From contig JACKQL020000048.1 of the NCBI GenBank assembly GCA_018296165.2, positions 62,001-126,000 on the forward strand: a DNA stretch of 64,000 nt. The letters are read 5' to 3'. This DNA is from Termitomyces sp. T153. Taxonomy: Eukaryota; Basidiomycota; Agaricomycetes; Agaricales; Lyophyllaceae. Positions 1 through 11,758 of the stretch are shown in pieces. The notes below the pieces were generated by a model. It was given only the letters and a program-made list of their open reading frames with translations. It did not search any database and had not been told where the DNA came from. Made by a program: the position numbers and the translations under genes. Each line of letters starts with the position of its first letter. Positions within the stretch are counted from its first letter, which is position 1.

Positions 1-2
1 AG

Positions 3-89
3 CCATTCGAGTCATCCTTGGAGATAGCCAATGTTTGCTGCAGTCTCTTCGAAGACGAACAACGTCGCTCCCTCGCCATTCAACTATGA
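3..89 (+). CDS. possible C-terminal end of a gene entering the window
   Basis: Frame 3 is open from the window edge to a TGA at 87-89. It reads as a short acidic and leucine-rich tail containing EIANVCC and FEDEQRRSLAIQL. It looks more protein-like than the competing frames, but the fragment is only 28 codons long and no family was recognised. An overlapping ORF in another frame (35-352) has an unnatural composition and was not preferred. Confidence 0.2.
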   Translation, partial: PFESSLEIANVCCSLFEDEQRRSLAIQL

Positions 90-722
90 CTGAAAGACCA
101 AGACCCGCTTCCACCATTCTTGGTGCTCATGCATCGCTGATGTCTTGTCTTTTGTTCATAGCCAACCATACCGAGTGGGGTGGAGCGTCAGCAGCTCTTC
201 CCCGAGTTCTTGTATTCTCGGTGATTCCTAGCTGTGGCGATACTCTATGTATAGCTTCTACTAGAGCTTGTCTCCGTAGAGGGAACGGTCACCGGTCTAT
301 ATGTATACATCGAATTCTCACTTCGACTTCTGAGTCCTTAGATCTTCGATAGTATAATTATAGAAATCACCATAAGCGTAACTGCGGCATGCGATTTTAC
401 GATAAGTATGACCGTACTTATGTGGTGACATTCAATTAATACATGTACAGCTCAAACAGGCTCGTCATCACTGTTAATTGGAGGACTCGCGGTTTTCGAG
501 TCATCCGAATACCAGATTGAACGTTCTAAAGCAAATGATAGTAAGCCCCGTGGAAGAGGACGTCCATGTAATGGGGGAATTAGATGCGACCGGATTGCCG
601 GACGATCGGCCCGGTTCTCGACTGCCTTACATAAACTTACCCAGTTGCAATCTCACCTTGCTTTCACCTTCGGCACTTCGTCTTCGTCCCTCTCGCCCTC
701 GAGACCACCTGATTTTCGTATC
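90..722. other. intergenic, upstream of the E2 gene
   Basis: About 630 bp without a recognisable gene. It probably holds the end of the preceding transcript and the promoter of the E2 gene that starts at 723. No clear TATA box or other motif was identified. Confidence 0.4.
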
Positions 723-1544
723 ATGGATGCCCGACTTCGACGTGTCAACAAGGAGATATCTGGTATGTAGGTTACTTCGATCGTGTATTTAGCCAAGTTC
801 AAATAAGAGTTTGAAATCTCAAGACTGCAAGAATGACAAGACATCGAACATCAAGATCGACCTCATCAACGATAATCCCTTTCATCTAAAAGGATCGTTT
901 CCTGGTCCAGAGGGAACGCCCTATGAAGGTGGTACATTTGAAGTCGTGAGTGGCACTCTTGATCGAGGGTGGCGTCAGACTCGAACTCGTGTACTTTGAT
1001 CAGGATATCGTTATTCCCGAGGGGTATCCTTTTCAGCCTGTAAAGATGAAATTCATTACGAAAGTCTACCATCCAAACGTCTCTTCTGCATCGGGTGCCA
1101 TCTGTCTCGATATTCTCAAAGACGCTTGGTCGCCAGTCCTTACTCTCAAGTCGACCTTGATTTCACTCCAAAGTCTATTGTGCTCACCAGAGCCTAATGA
1201 TCCTCAAGATGCGGAGGTTGCAAAGCACTTCACGACTAGCAAGAACAGCTTTGATACGACTGCGACCTACTGGACGCAGATGTACGCTGGTGGTCCTGGT
1301 CCAAAAGGGTCAAAAGCCAGCGTGCAGAATGAAATTGCACTTGCCGGATTGGAACCATCACATGTAGAGCAGTTTACGTCTTTGGGATTTGATAAACGAA
1401 AAGTTGTACGTGACTTAGCCTCCGTCTCTTTGTCTCTCTTCTCATCTTGTGATTCAGATTGACGTGTTACGGAGACTAAATTATCGTGGCACAAATGTGG
1501 CGAAGATTACAGAGGACAGGGTTGTTGAGGAACTATTGAAATAA
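723..1544 (+). CDS. UBC1: ubiquitin-conjugating enzyme E2, Ubc1/UBE2K type with C-terminal UBA domain
   Basis: Spliced model: 723-762, 824-945, 1004-1405, 1458-1544, giving 216 aa. The three introns (61, 58 and 52 bp) are all GT-AG. The UBC fold occupies about residues 5-150. It has the PYEGG loop, the HPN motif at about 77-79 and the active-site cysteine at about residue 88 in GAICLDILKDAW. The C-terminal ~50 residues resemble a UBA domain (FTSLGFDKRKV, then RLNYRGTNVAKITEDRVVEELL), which is the hallmark of Ubc1/UBE2K-class E2s. These take ubiquitin from E1 and build mainly K48-linked chains for proteasomal degradation. The ATG at 723 gives the expected MDARLRRVNKEI helix. Family assignment is firm; linkage preference comes from the family. 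Confidence 0.93.
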
Positions 1545-2587
1545 GACGTACAGTAAACTTCCAACTCTGGGTTAATTGCTGTGTCACAAACTTTTAAGAC
1601 ATCAACGACGCCTTTCAATTTTGACAGATGGCCGTTTCAAAGCTCACGGACAACTGGTGGGAATCGACATCGCCATTCAATGGGTGATGTTCTTTCTGAT
1701 TTGTTTGATGTAATCTTCGTCGACATGGTCAATCGCTTGACTAGGCCGTATCTCACCATCGGGATCGAACCATCATCCTGAGATTATTATGGTATGTCAG
1801 AAAGAAACAGCTTTACTAGTTGAATACCAACTTGTGATTGTCGTTTCCTATCTCTTTATATTTTCCTTTTGGGTTTGGAGGTTGTTGTATACCTTCAATT
1901 TGAAGCTCCTGATTCACTATCCGAGAATTTTAACGTGCATGATAGTCTGACATCCCTTGTTTGTGAAGCCTTGATACTCCTTCCTCTACCTTCGCCTGTC
2001 TTTCTTGGCGCGACTATACGAATCATTTTGAAACCAAGTCCTGAAGATCCATCATTGTCTTTCGTCCTTTTCGCACATTGCGAAGGTACATTTGCCTTTA
2101 CGTCTAATCGCGAGATTTTTTTTACTCTCCCATCATTCCTCAATTTCGGCGTCTTGTGAGTCACCAATTCTGTGTGTCATTCAACTTTGATCGCTGTTGT
2201 TCTTCCAGAATTCCACGTTTCCTTGGAAAAACGCATGGGCGTGTCATGCCACGTCTCCAATATTTCGCTCATGTCGCCCATGTCAGTTCTGTCCAAAGTG
2301 AACGTGTTATTGGTCTCACAGTCTAATATTTAGTGTAGTTTTAGAAAACCCAACTAATATCAATTCTGTTAGTTCAATCGCAATTTGATTATTCACTACA
2401 AATCAATCTAGTTTGATATCTATTTTGTTTGTTCGTTCTATCCACTCTTCGTTACGGATCCTTCTTGACGTGTTTGCAGAGATCCTTTTATTCATCCACT
2501 AGTACTCATCGTGTCACTAGCAGCACTTCAATCAATAGGTCTGTCAAGACTCAAACGTGACAATGCGCGTCTTCGCTGACGATCGTT
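1545..2587. other. unassigned sequence between the E2 gene and the inverted repeat
   Basis: About 1 kb. Small ORFs occur on both strands (for example 1869-2159 plus and 1895-2167 minus), but none shows a recognisable domain or a convincing splice pattern. It probably holds the E2 3' UTR and intergenic DNA. Confidence 0.4.
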
Positions 2588-2639
2588 TGAGCCTCTTCTA
2601 GAATACTAGCCTAACAATTAGTCTTTCTTCCGCTTCTCA

Positions 2640-3450
2640 CAGGCGAGCGTGATTCCAGAAGCAAAGCGTCGTCTCATCGACGCCATTGTTGGAGGCGCAG
2701 TGGAACTTTGTGCTTATTTGGGTGCTAGTTGTACTTTCAATTTTGGGTTGTAACTGGCGGCAATGGCGGCGGCGGCGGCGGCGATGCTACCCGTCTTGGA
2801 AACCCTGGTGTACGGAGCTTCGCCATACTGATCGAGGGAGTGATAGATCCCACATGTACCGACATCAACACCCTTTCGGTATCAACGTCACACTGTCTTC
2901 TTCAGACTCAGACCGGGAATGGTGTGCCATCTACCGTCACTCTGCTCCAGGAAGAAGAAAGGGTGGACCCGTGACGGGAGGTGGTACAACGGATGAGCGA
3001 ACGAATACAATACCGGCTCGAACGACGAGAGTCCATTGCCGCGGACTTTCTGGTACTTGGGGTTTGATGACAAACTACATTCTGACTTTCCGACTAATCC
3101 TCTCCCAGAGTCTAGACCTGACTATCCTCGACTATCTCGTGGGGTGTTGTTCCTCCTCAAGAGTTTTTTCAGGCCCCTAAAGGATTTCTGCAGCCTATCT
3201 CAGAGTGATGAACGCGAACTCTTTTTGTGCGATAAGCTTCACAGAGATACCGGCGGCAGCACGAGTACAGTGACCAAATGATGTGGTTAGTGCTTATTTC
3301 TGCAGCTTGGATTCCATGTGCGCATGCCATGATCACATGAAGATCACCACTCTGTCAGGAGGGAAATTCTTCTGCAAATTCACAAGAGTACATAATTACA
3401 CCCGTTATCTCTGAAGACAATGGTGATTCAGAAAATCCAATATTCCTTAC
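2640..3450. other. unassigned duplicated segment with a GGC microsatellite
   Basis: Several overlapping ORFs occupy this stretch in different frames, and none matches a known family. A (GGC)n run near 2762-2785 is longer here than in the mirrored copy near 21090. Differences between the two copies change amino acids in every frame, so there is no sign of coding constraint. It may be a decayed gene or 3'-flanking DNA of the carboxypeptidase. Confidence 0.35.
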
Positions 3451-5617
3451 TTATGTCGGAGTAAGGCTCTGGTTACGCATAGTTTGAGTGAACATCTGAG
3501 CTGCTGCTTGCCCCACGGCCAGGTTTCCAAACTGAGGGAATTCCATCAGTCGATATTTACGTCATAGGTTTGAGTGGCAAAGACAAACCTTGTAAGCAGG
3601 AACCTCGTGCCCGGCTCCAAAGACACGCATATAAGAGAAAGTTCCTGCATTCTTGTAAATGCCAGCCACTTGGCCGTTGACGGTGTAATTGGTAAATTGC
3701 TGTTGTTTGTACAAAGAGGTAAATTTCGTTTGCAGCGCATCGACCTATTGCCATGTATTGAGTACAACAGGCTATGCGTAAGGCGGGGAGGGCAGGCTTA
3801 CCATCGCCTCAACGCCGTGAAAGTTGACAATGTAATCCTGTCGTGAAAGATTAATATCGATTCAATTTGATTGTAGTATTCGACTTACAGCATCTCCATC
3901 ATAGATAATGACCCTGACCTATGAGGTAGTCAATTTTGATTCAAGCCGCATAAGTGGCCAGGACGTACTCCTGCATTGATGACAGTCTCCAAGTTCGGTC
4001 TTGAATTCCTCATCAAATCACCTGACTTCAAGGTTGACACTGTGCTCATAAGTCCGAGACTATTACACCAGACAAACCTGTGGAAGCAAAATTGTCGTAC
4101 ACATCCGTGTTCGACTCTTGCCATGAGACTTCCGCTCCAATTCGAGTTCTAACTGATGCGAGGTAACTGCTGAAGTCGGGAGGGTATGGATCAGGATCGG
4201 CCGTGGGGACATAGTAAACCTTTGTAAAGGTACGAAGTCAGAGAAACACGCAGAACTTCAGGCAAGACTGGCATTGCGTACATCCCAGTTTCCAGCCAAA
4301 GGACCGAGGATGTTTTCGTTACAGAAGCTTTGAGCTTCTGAGCAAACCGCATTTAAACCAGTGTTATAACAGTCCGTGATCTGAGGGAAGGATAACTCAG
4401 CAAACTTTTAAGTCAGTGACATAAAGGTTATTTGACCAGTGCGCGGCAGTCAAGCCAAGTAATGCCAGCGCCAGAGATGATCAAGGGCGAGACGAGGGGA
4501 TGATAGGGATTTGACGCAGCGTAAGTGATATATTCAGGATATTGATTCAAAGGATCCTGGGCATAATATCATCAAAAGGAGTAGTACTGCGTACAAGGAA
4601 AGAAATCACCGTCAATCCGTTACCAATGCCGAGGACCTTGAGATTCAATTTCGAGCCCAGGATAGTGCCAGCATCAATGGCTTCATTTTGGCTGAGGAAA
4701 TACCTAAAGCACATGATGGCCCGAATTGTACCAGAACAAAGTGGCAGCAGACAATGCTCACGTTGCGAAAGTAGGTCCATAATGTCCGCCATAACTAGAA
4801 AACTTGTCATTGACTTATGGCACTAGGCAGTGTAAAGACATCTTACGATTCAGTCCAGATCGCCAAATCGTTTGCCAGAAACTTGTGGAACCTCGTGTCT
4901 TTAAAGAAAATTTGTAAAAAGCTCCACACATCAGCTGCAGCTTCCTGGGATGTTGCGACTTTCAGATCGCCGTGCGAGAAACCCACTCCGACTGGTTGAT
5001 CAATGAAGAGAAGATTCGCTTCATTATTCCAGGAAAACGGATTCAAGGAGACGGTAGAACTATCGTTCTTAATGCGACAAGGGCCGAGTTCTTGGAAGAG
5101 ACCAAACATACTTGAACTTCCCGGCTACAGATGCATACAACTAGTATATAATGATGACTGCATATCCAAGGATTGACGTACCCCTCCGTTGAACCATAAA
5201 GCCAAGGGAGCTTTATCAGAGTTATTGCGCGCCGCGAAGAACCAGAACCTGTGTTAAGAAGTTGAAATTTTTAGTCACTCGAGTGATTCGATCATAGAAC
5301 ATACCAGATACTCTCATTAGCAGTGAGATCACCATACCCAGAAGCCTGGTAGACTCCTGGCGTGGTTTCTAGAACTTGATTGAGAGACAAGTCCGTCGTA
5401 GGATGAGAGATGATCAATTACCACAAACACCGGAATTCTCAGTCACGCGAAGTGCTCCCGGAGTTGTAGCGGCAGTGGAGGCTTGTTCTAGAACCTGAGG
5501 CTTCAGACTGGAAGGTTTTGGTACACCGCCCAGAACGCCGTCAACGACTGGGACTTGGCCGCCGATGACTCCAATCACAGGAAAGACGGCAAGAAAGCGC
5601 AGGGTATGCAAAAGCAT
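3451..5617 (-). CDS. secreted serine carboxypeptidase, peptidase family S10 (left copy)
   Basis: Multi-exon gene read from ATG at 5617 to TAA at 3451. It starts with a hydrophobic signal peptide ([20 protein letters not shown]) and has the S10 landmarks: ENSGVC followed after splicing by [14 protein letters not shown], then [14 protein letters not shown] and [16 protein letters not shown]. The nucleophile serine is in ESYGGHYGP, the aspartate in VYDGDADY and the histidine in [10 protein letters not shown]. Family members remove C-terminal residues from peptides in the vacuole or outside the cell. All three catalytic residues are kept and the frame can be followed through the introns. Compared with the right copy it has a 9-bp in-frame deletion near 4455 and a weak donor (GTCAAA near 4440). 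It faces away from the CCDC137-like gene across a ~1.2 kb gap. Confidence 0.78.
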
Positions 5618-6860
5618 GGTGATGGGTTGATCATTAACCCGGCTATTCCACGTCTTTTAAAGCAGCCAAAGAGGCCAAAATTATAGACGGATGCATGGCC
5701 CGTATCTGTATGCGGTAAGTAGTTGGAGAACCGATTGATTCAATCCAAGCTGCCGATAGAATTAGGAGAAGGCTTGTTCCATATCAAGTTCACGAAGATA
5801 GCGGCACGAGGAAAGGACAAACAACACTTTTTTGTGCGCATACGGACAATTACGACTGACTGAGACACATAGATCTGATAGCAGAAGATTCAGGCGTTGG
5901 AATGGCATAAATTTAGCTCCAATTCATCGCTCCGAGCAAAGATATCGATAGGACAATGGATTTAGAATTTTGTCGACCAAAATTAGGAGCAATCAATGCA
6001 ACCAGGTTCCAATTCAGAATCGGACGACATATCCAGAGTGGGTTGGAGAGCTGGTGGTTATGTTATCAGAGTTGGACTCCGGACTCTGAGGATGAGGATG
6101 AATGAGCTTCATATTTGGCAAGCAGATCAAGATAAGAACATCCTTTTGTTGTTGACGGTCTGTGAAGCTAAGCATGGCAAGGATGCACCAGAGAAGTAAG
6201 GTAATGTCATGGTGTTATCACACAGCTGGCCTTGACGGCAATGTTAACAATTTCGAACACTGATAGTCAACTGGTGGAGAACTATCCTTTCACAGTCGAT
6301 TGATTGAGCAAAACAAAAATACCACTGAACCCTGGGTCCGAATCGAGGGTTGCACTAGCTTTGGATTAACCTATTGTTGCCATACGGCTGTAGATGGACC
6401 GTGACAGTTGGGATAATGACACCATGCGGACACTACTTCCAATTCTTGTACGAACATCAAACTGCGGTACAACTGCGGACACCTAAGGTCGAGAGATATA
6501 TTCCACTGGTCCAGGAGGTACCGCTTCCCTTCACAAACTTTGCCATGATCAAAAAGACTTAGAAATGGTTAGGATACAAGTGCATTCATCTCACTTAGGT
6601 TGTCAATCCGTCGTTCGATTGTCGCAGTGGGCGCAGAGTTACGCAAATAAGAGAACAAAGTAGATGCAAACAAGATCTCGTTACTTACGTAAGAGAGAGA
6701 GTTGGGGGTTCCTTCTCTTCGTTCACGCAGACAGACTGTGATCGATCATGCCCCATAAACGCGCAAAATTATCTGTTAGGCAGAATGAAAGGAAGCAGAG
6801 GTATCTATATCGGTTTTTGTCTCTCCAGTCTATGTTTAATCTTGTCCAAGGGAAGACAAT
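5618..6860. other. divergent intergenic region of the left arm
   Basis: About 1.24 kb between the carboxypeptidase and CCDC137-like starts, probably holding both promoters. A short ORF (6374-6562) recurs in the mirrored copy as part of a longer 139-codon ORF (17704-17285). Differences between the two are mostly non-synonymous and no domain was recognised, so it is not called a gene. Confidence 0.4.
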
Positions 6861-7622
6861 ATGGCACCACAGAAAGGGTCTTTAAGTAACGAACCCATTC
6901 CAAAAGCCGTTGCCCGTGTTTTGAATGCATCAACAATCAGGGAGCAATATAAATTAAAGAAGAGGAAATTCGAGGATGACAGCGATCAAAAACAAGGCGG
7001 TAAACGTAGAAAACGGGATGAAGATACAAGTGATTCGAAAAGCAAGAGGAAGGAGGCCCGGGTCACTTCGAAACTCATCATCAAACCAGGGGAATCGATC
7101 CAGCATTTTAATCGGTACGTGCTTTTACATCGACGATCATGGGCCAGCTGAATACCGACCACTAATACTTCCAGACGAGTCGAGGATGACATGCGGCCGC
7201 TTGTAAAAGCTGCCGTTCAATCTTCGAATGCTACGGTTCGCAGCGCAGCCAAGGCGGACAAGGAGTCAAAACTCGCGAAGAATGCGCATATTGCTAAGGA
7301 TGACGAGAAAAGATCGATGAAGACGACCTCAAAACATCCCCCTACTCTAGTCGCTAATCCCGACAAGCATGCCAATAAAGCCAAAGAGTTTCTCACACAT
7401 TCCTCCTGTGCTCCGCGACGACTAAACGACATCGCTCAAGCTCCACCTGAGTTCAAACGACTTCCTCGCGGTGCCGTTGCTCCAGACCAGGGGTTTGGAG
7501 GAAAACGTGATGGTGTACTCTCGATGGCGCAAAAACAATTGATGGAGACGGAGAGGGAGAAAGCTATCGCGAGATACAGGGAGATGAAGAATCAGCGGAA
7601 TAAGACACTTGCGGAGGTTTGA
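6861..7622 (+). CDS. lysine-rich nuclear-type protein, CCDC137-like (left copy)
   Basis: Spliced model 6861-7114 and 7175-7622 with one 60-bp GT-AG intron, 233 aa. The N-terminal half is very basic, with KKRK and GGKRRKRDED clusters that could act as nuclear or nucleolar signals. The motif IKPGESIQHFNRRVEDDMRPLVKAA spans the splice junction (quoted here in two parts: IKPGESIQHFNR and RVEDDMRPLVKAA). The C-terminus has APPEFKRLPRGA and a helical segment with MAQKQLMETEREKAIARYREMK. This layout resembles the poorly characterised CCDC137 family. The assignment is from memory of motifs and is tentative. The frame is intact, unlike the mirrored copy at 16226-17062. Confidence 0.7.
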
Positions 7623-9005
7623 AATGGTCTGAAAATTCGATTGAACAGAGCATCTTGTTGACGACTCAGGACTCCTCAACCATTTGTGAGTAATCGTTTC
7701 TGATCGCCGGTCGACTTCCATGAAACTGACCAGTCTTTCTTGACAGAAGATATGACTATGCCAGAGTCCGGTCCCATCATTTCCTCGCTCCCTTAGTGGT
7801 ACAGGAACTGATCTGGTCAGTTGTCATATGCATAGGTCCATCCACCTACAGTCGTCCTCGTGGCAGGCTTTCAATACTGTGGGTGCGGCGCTTTGTGCAA
7901 TGTCGTCAGGAACATACTTCAATTCCTCTGTCGATGACCATTCTCGTGGCACACTATTCTTTCACTTCTTCTCAAGACTCAACAATATCCTTCCAATCGA
8001 ATATCAAGGACTAATCGAGATTTCCCTGCGATCTTGTCGTGCATGGGGAGTGCTGAGGGTCCCTTACGATGTTTTGTCGTCAAAACTTGTGACTCACATT
8101 ATTTCGGAACCTCCATGTCAGACCAGGAATTGTTTTCCGTAACCATAACGATATGACCCTCGCCTTGCTTCCGTCTAATTTCAACTTCGGGATATTTATG
8201 ATTGAATTCAAAAGTCGCTGTTCGTTTCTTGGGGCCATGTCCATTTTAGATAGTCTGTGGCATCTAAATTTACCACCTGATTATTGTCGTTGTCAGACTC
8301 TATAAACAAAATGATGACTTTCCATCAGAAAGTCAAAAACACGCCCTTATCATTCGAGAGTCTCGCACACGCATACAAAATCACCTCGTCATAGCCCAAA
8401 TAGCCTGTATGATTGGGACAGTGATTGCTTGTTTCACTTGCCTATCTCTCAGCTCGCCTGTCTCTTAGAAACACCACGTCGTGGGAGGTAAGGGACCTCG
8501 GCATCTAGTATTGAATGAAAAAGATGCGCTCAACATTCGATTCATCTACTAGTAACGTTTCAATGATTACCCAGTCTGACATTGCGACCGAGGTTTCATG
8601 TGAGAAACTGGTGCCATATTCCATTTTTACAAGTCCCGAAAAGGTTGAAAGCGTCCGGTCATAATTATTGTGCTTAGCGAATATCCCGGCGGGTGCGGGG
8701 CGCATCATTACTTCGGATGACCTCAGTAGCCCCGTGTTGGCGACACCTATGCTGCATTATAGTCCGGATCTGGATGTCCCTGCTTGAATGGCGGACCCGG
8801 AGCTGACAGGCTGCTGTGCTGCTGTAATCAGCGTTCTGTCCTCTTGTTGAGTTGTTTCGGCCTTCCTTGCCAAATGCCATTCACCGATAGTTGACAGGCC
8901 ATATTTAAGCTCGCCCTGTCATGGAAGATTGCGTATTTTTCCCCCGACTTCGTCTGATCCCACAAAGCGCCTGGCAAGCGCGAGCCTGGCCTGTCTGCAT
9001 TCTAG
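7623..9005. other. unassigned region between the CCDC137-like and MFS genes
   Basis: About 1.4 kb. ORFs at 7796-8014 and 7828-8142 have no recognised family and are shifted out of register in the mirrored copy at 15698-16052. The part from 8284 on has no counterpart in the right arm because of a deletion there. It presumably holds the 3' UTR of the upstream gene and the MFS promoter. Confidence 0.4.
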
Positions 9006-10679
9006 ATGCCTGACGTCGACTTGGAGGCTCACGTCACCTTCACTCCGGTTTTCACCCTTCCTGTGGATATTGAAACCTCGAAACCTCGATCGCTTCAAAA
9101 TGAAAATCTAAAGGCAGTGGAGATGACCCCTTATGAGCCAACGTCTCCCCCCAGTAGTTCGATGACAGACACCACGAGCCACCACGAATTCCCAGAAGGC
9201 GGCTTCAAAGCCTACCTCACTGTCTTTGGGGCCTTCCTGGCTCTTTTCTCCTCGTTTGGCCACATAAGTTCGTTCGGTACATATCAGGCATGGTACTCCG
9301 GGCACCAACTTCATCATTTCCCTCCTTCTACAATTTCGTGGATCGGTTCCCTTCAGCTCTGGGTCTTCTTCGTCTCTGTACGCACCCTACTATGCTCTCC
9401 TATCATTTGAAGCTGATATCTTCAGGGCTTTCCCACTGGATGGTTGTTCGACAAATTTGGGCCTATATGGCTCATGCTCGCCGGAACTATTATATACATA
9501 TTCTCCATAATGATGACGAGCTTATCATCACAACTATACGAGTTCGTCCTCACCCAGGGTATCCTTTTCGGCCTCGGTGTTGGCCTGCTGTGCGTCTTCC
9601 ATTCCTTCAACTGCAGCAACATCCAATTCAATCCTCTCCACAGATTCTATCCCTCCCTAGCGAGTACCGCAACTTACTTCAAGAAGTACCGAGCAACTGC
9701 GTTAGGAATCGTGGCGGCCGGGTCTAGCATCGGTTCGTTCCATTGGTCAACTCTAATCTTGATGCTAAACTACATCAGGCGGTGTGGTCTACCCGATAAT
9801 GCTTCAACGTCTTTTCGTATCCGTGGGATTTGGATGGGGCGTCCGCATCTCAGGTCTCGTCAGTGCAGTATGTTGCGTCATGGCGACGCTGTGTGTGAGG
9901 AATCATTCGTCTACAAAACGAACAGATTGTTGCATATCACTCAAAACCTTCTCCGATACCAAGTACATTCTCCTCGCTATTGGATCCTGTCTAGTGGCCC
10001 TCGGTACGTTTCCAAATCCAGATCACTACACATAAAGAAACACGCGCTGACCTCATCCGCAACCATACTTACTAGGCCTATTCATTCCATTCATCTACAT
10101 TGTTGAGTATGCTCAACACCTCTCGATCTCATCCCAAAAAGCCTTCTACGTCCTCGCCGTTCTGAACGCAGGTGGTGTCTTTGGGCGCATCGCACCCGCA
10201 TACCTCTCCGATTCCCTAGGCCGCTTCAACCTCCTCACGCCGTCCGCATTCTTCTCTGGCCTTTCCTGTTTGGTTTTTTGGATATTCACGCGGAATCTGA
10301 CGGGACTAATGGTATTCGCCGCGGTGTACGGGTTTTTTTCTGGAGCGTTTATATCGGTCATGACACCGTGCGTGGCTCAGATCTCGGATATAAGTCAGAT
10401 TGGCATACGGATGGGGGTGTTGTATAGTGTGATTTCATTTCCGTAAGTGTTCATTATCCCTTTCGAATTCTTCTCGGTTCTGCGGTTTGATCGTTTAGGC
10501 TAACGGACGACTTTTACAGATCTTTGGGAGGAGGACCAGCCGCTGGCGCGCTTCTCGCACGAGGCCACGGATCCTTTGATGGCATGATCTTCTTCTCTGG
10601 ATCCACAGTTGTCGCAGGTTCTCTTTTCATTTTTCTCTCAAAACTCAGTATAGACCCTAGGCTATTTGCCCGAGTTTAA
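9006..10679 (+). CDS. MFS transporter, monocarboxylate-porter (MCT/Mch) type
   Basis: Spliced model: 9006-9377, 9426-9732, 9779-10003, 10076-10442, 10520-10679, giving 476 aa; all four introns are GT-AG. After a ~60-residue hydrophilic N-terminus comes FPEGGFKAYLTVFGAF, the usual start of helix 1 in fungal MCH-like porters. Conserved loops follow: GWLFDKFGP after helix 2, ATYFKKYRATALGIVAAGSSIGG around helices 4-5 (ATYFKKYRATALG then IVAAGSSIGG), and GRIAPAYLSDSLGRFN between helices 8 and 9. These mark an SLC16-type plasma-membrane porter; the substrate cannot be deduced. The gene crosses the inner breakpoint of the inverted duplication at 10331 with no break, so this is the parental copy. 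Confidence 0.86.
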
Positions 10680-11758
10680 TACAAGCCTCGACCTCCACGT
10701 CGAAGAACGGCTGTTCCAACTGTATCCATCCATATTGCCACTCTCCTTTGTTCATTGGCATCTAATTTCCCGCTACACTACTCCCATCAATCGAGCATGT
10801 ATTTTTACCGTAAGTACTGATCGGAAGGACTATTTGTATATTCTATCGTCAACGTTATTACCAAAGACTACTAGTCCTATTATTCATACCAATTGTTCAT
10901 AGTCGTGTCATCTATATCTGTATACAATAATCTTATCGTCTCCATTCCGCTCACCTGGTCAGTCACTGTATACGTGAAACAGGTCTCTTCAACTATATTT
11001 ACAACAGCAGTGCAAACTGTGCAGTACAATCACTGGAATCATGTGGTAACTGATGATTCAGGCTCACGTCTATCATTGATACTGGTGTATGGATGTAAGA
11101 GACCTACAAAGCGAACAACGGAGGATACCCTGACTACAAGTACATATATTGGTGTCATGTTTCAGAGCGAGTTGCATTGATGCATTTTTTATCACCCACT
11201 CCCTTTGGGACCCGCGATTGTATCTTTGTTGTGCACCCTGAACTGGGATATGTGAATCCTATATCACTATATTTTTATATCAGAGTATCAATTCTCCAGC
11301 AACATCAACACACCCCTATCCATTTACTAGTAACCACGGCAGTCTTGTCTCACCTCACCTCAAATTAGACATTTGCTGACCTCTTCTGTCTTGGGATTTA
11401 GGGGGCTTGTCGTACGTACGTTACGGTTATGTCACCAGTGGGTGCATTCTGCTGAGAAGTTGTTTGTTCAGCTAAGTACCTACTGTTACACTGGCAGAAT
11501 CAGTAACCTGTTGTCTATCAAGAGTTAACTTGATACTATTAGTCCAGACTGTACTTACTGGCGCAATGGTCGTGACGCGACGCGTAAATCGGAGTCACAT
11601 GACAAATTACATAATACCGCTATCAATAAGACGATTTCTTTCGAATCGGTTCTTTGCCACTACCCGACTCCGAGTCTCGCGTCTTCCTCTTCCTTCATCT
11701 TCCTCACGCGCACAATAACAAAAAGCTGTGCTCATTTCTCAATACAGGTTTCTAAACG
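10680..11758. other. intergenic, upstream of EB1
   Basis: About 1.1 kb of AT-rich sequence. Short ORFs (10666-10902, 10893-11180, 11177-11368) have no recognised similarity. It presumably contains the MFS terminator region and the EB1 promoter. Confidence 0.4.

Larger units (their letters stand above)
2588..10331 (+). repeat. left arm of a large inverted duplication
   Basis: This ~7.74 kb segment recurs in reverse orientation at 14824-21288. The outer match begins near GAGCCTCTTCTA (2588) and mirrors GAGGCTC near 21280. The inner match ends at GCGGTGTACGG (10331), mirrored at 14824. Identity is high but imperfect (about 93-96% by eye), with small indels. The right arm lacks 1,236 bp equivalent to 8284-9519. 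Gene content is an S10 carboxypeptidase (minus), a CCDC137-like gene (plus) and an MFS porter (plus). This arm looks ancestral because the MFS gene continues uninterrupted past the inner breakpoint. Confidence 0.92.

Noticed and set aside
2686..3180. 164-codon Arg-rich ORF as a gene
   Set aside because: Composition comes from the GGC microsatellite in another frame, and the mirrored copy does not keep the frame.
5370..5412. Apparent loss of an intron acceptor (AG to GG) in the left S10 copy
   Set aside because: The true acceptor is the later GTTCTAG, giving the family motif ETTPGVYQ; that site is intact in both copies.
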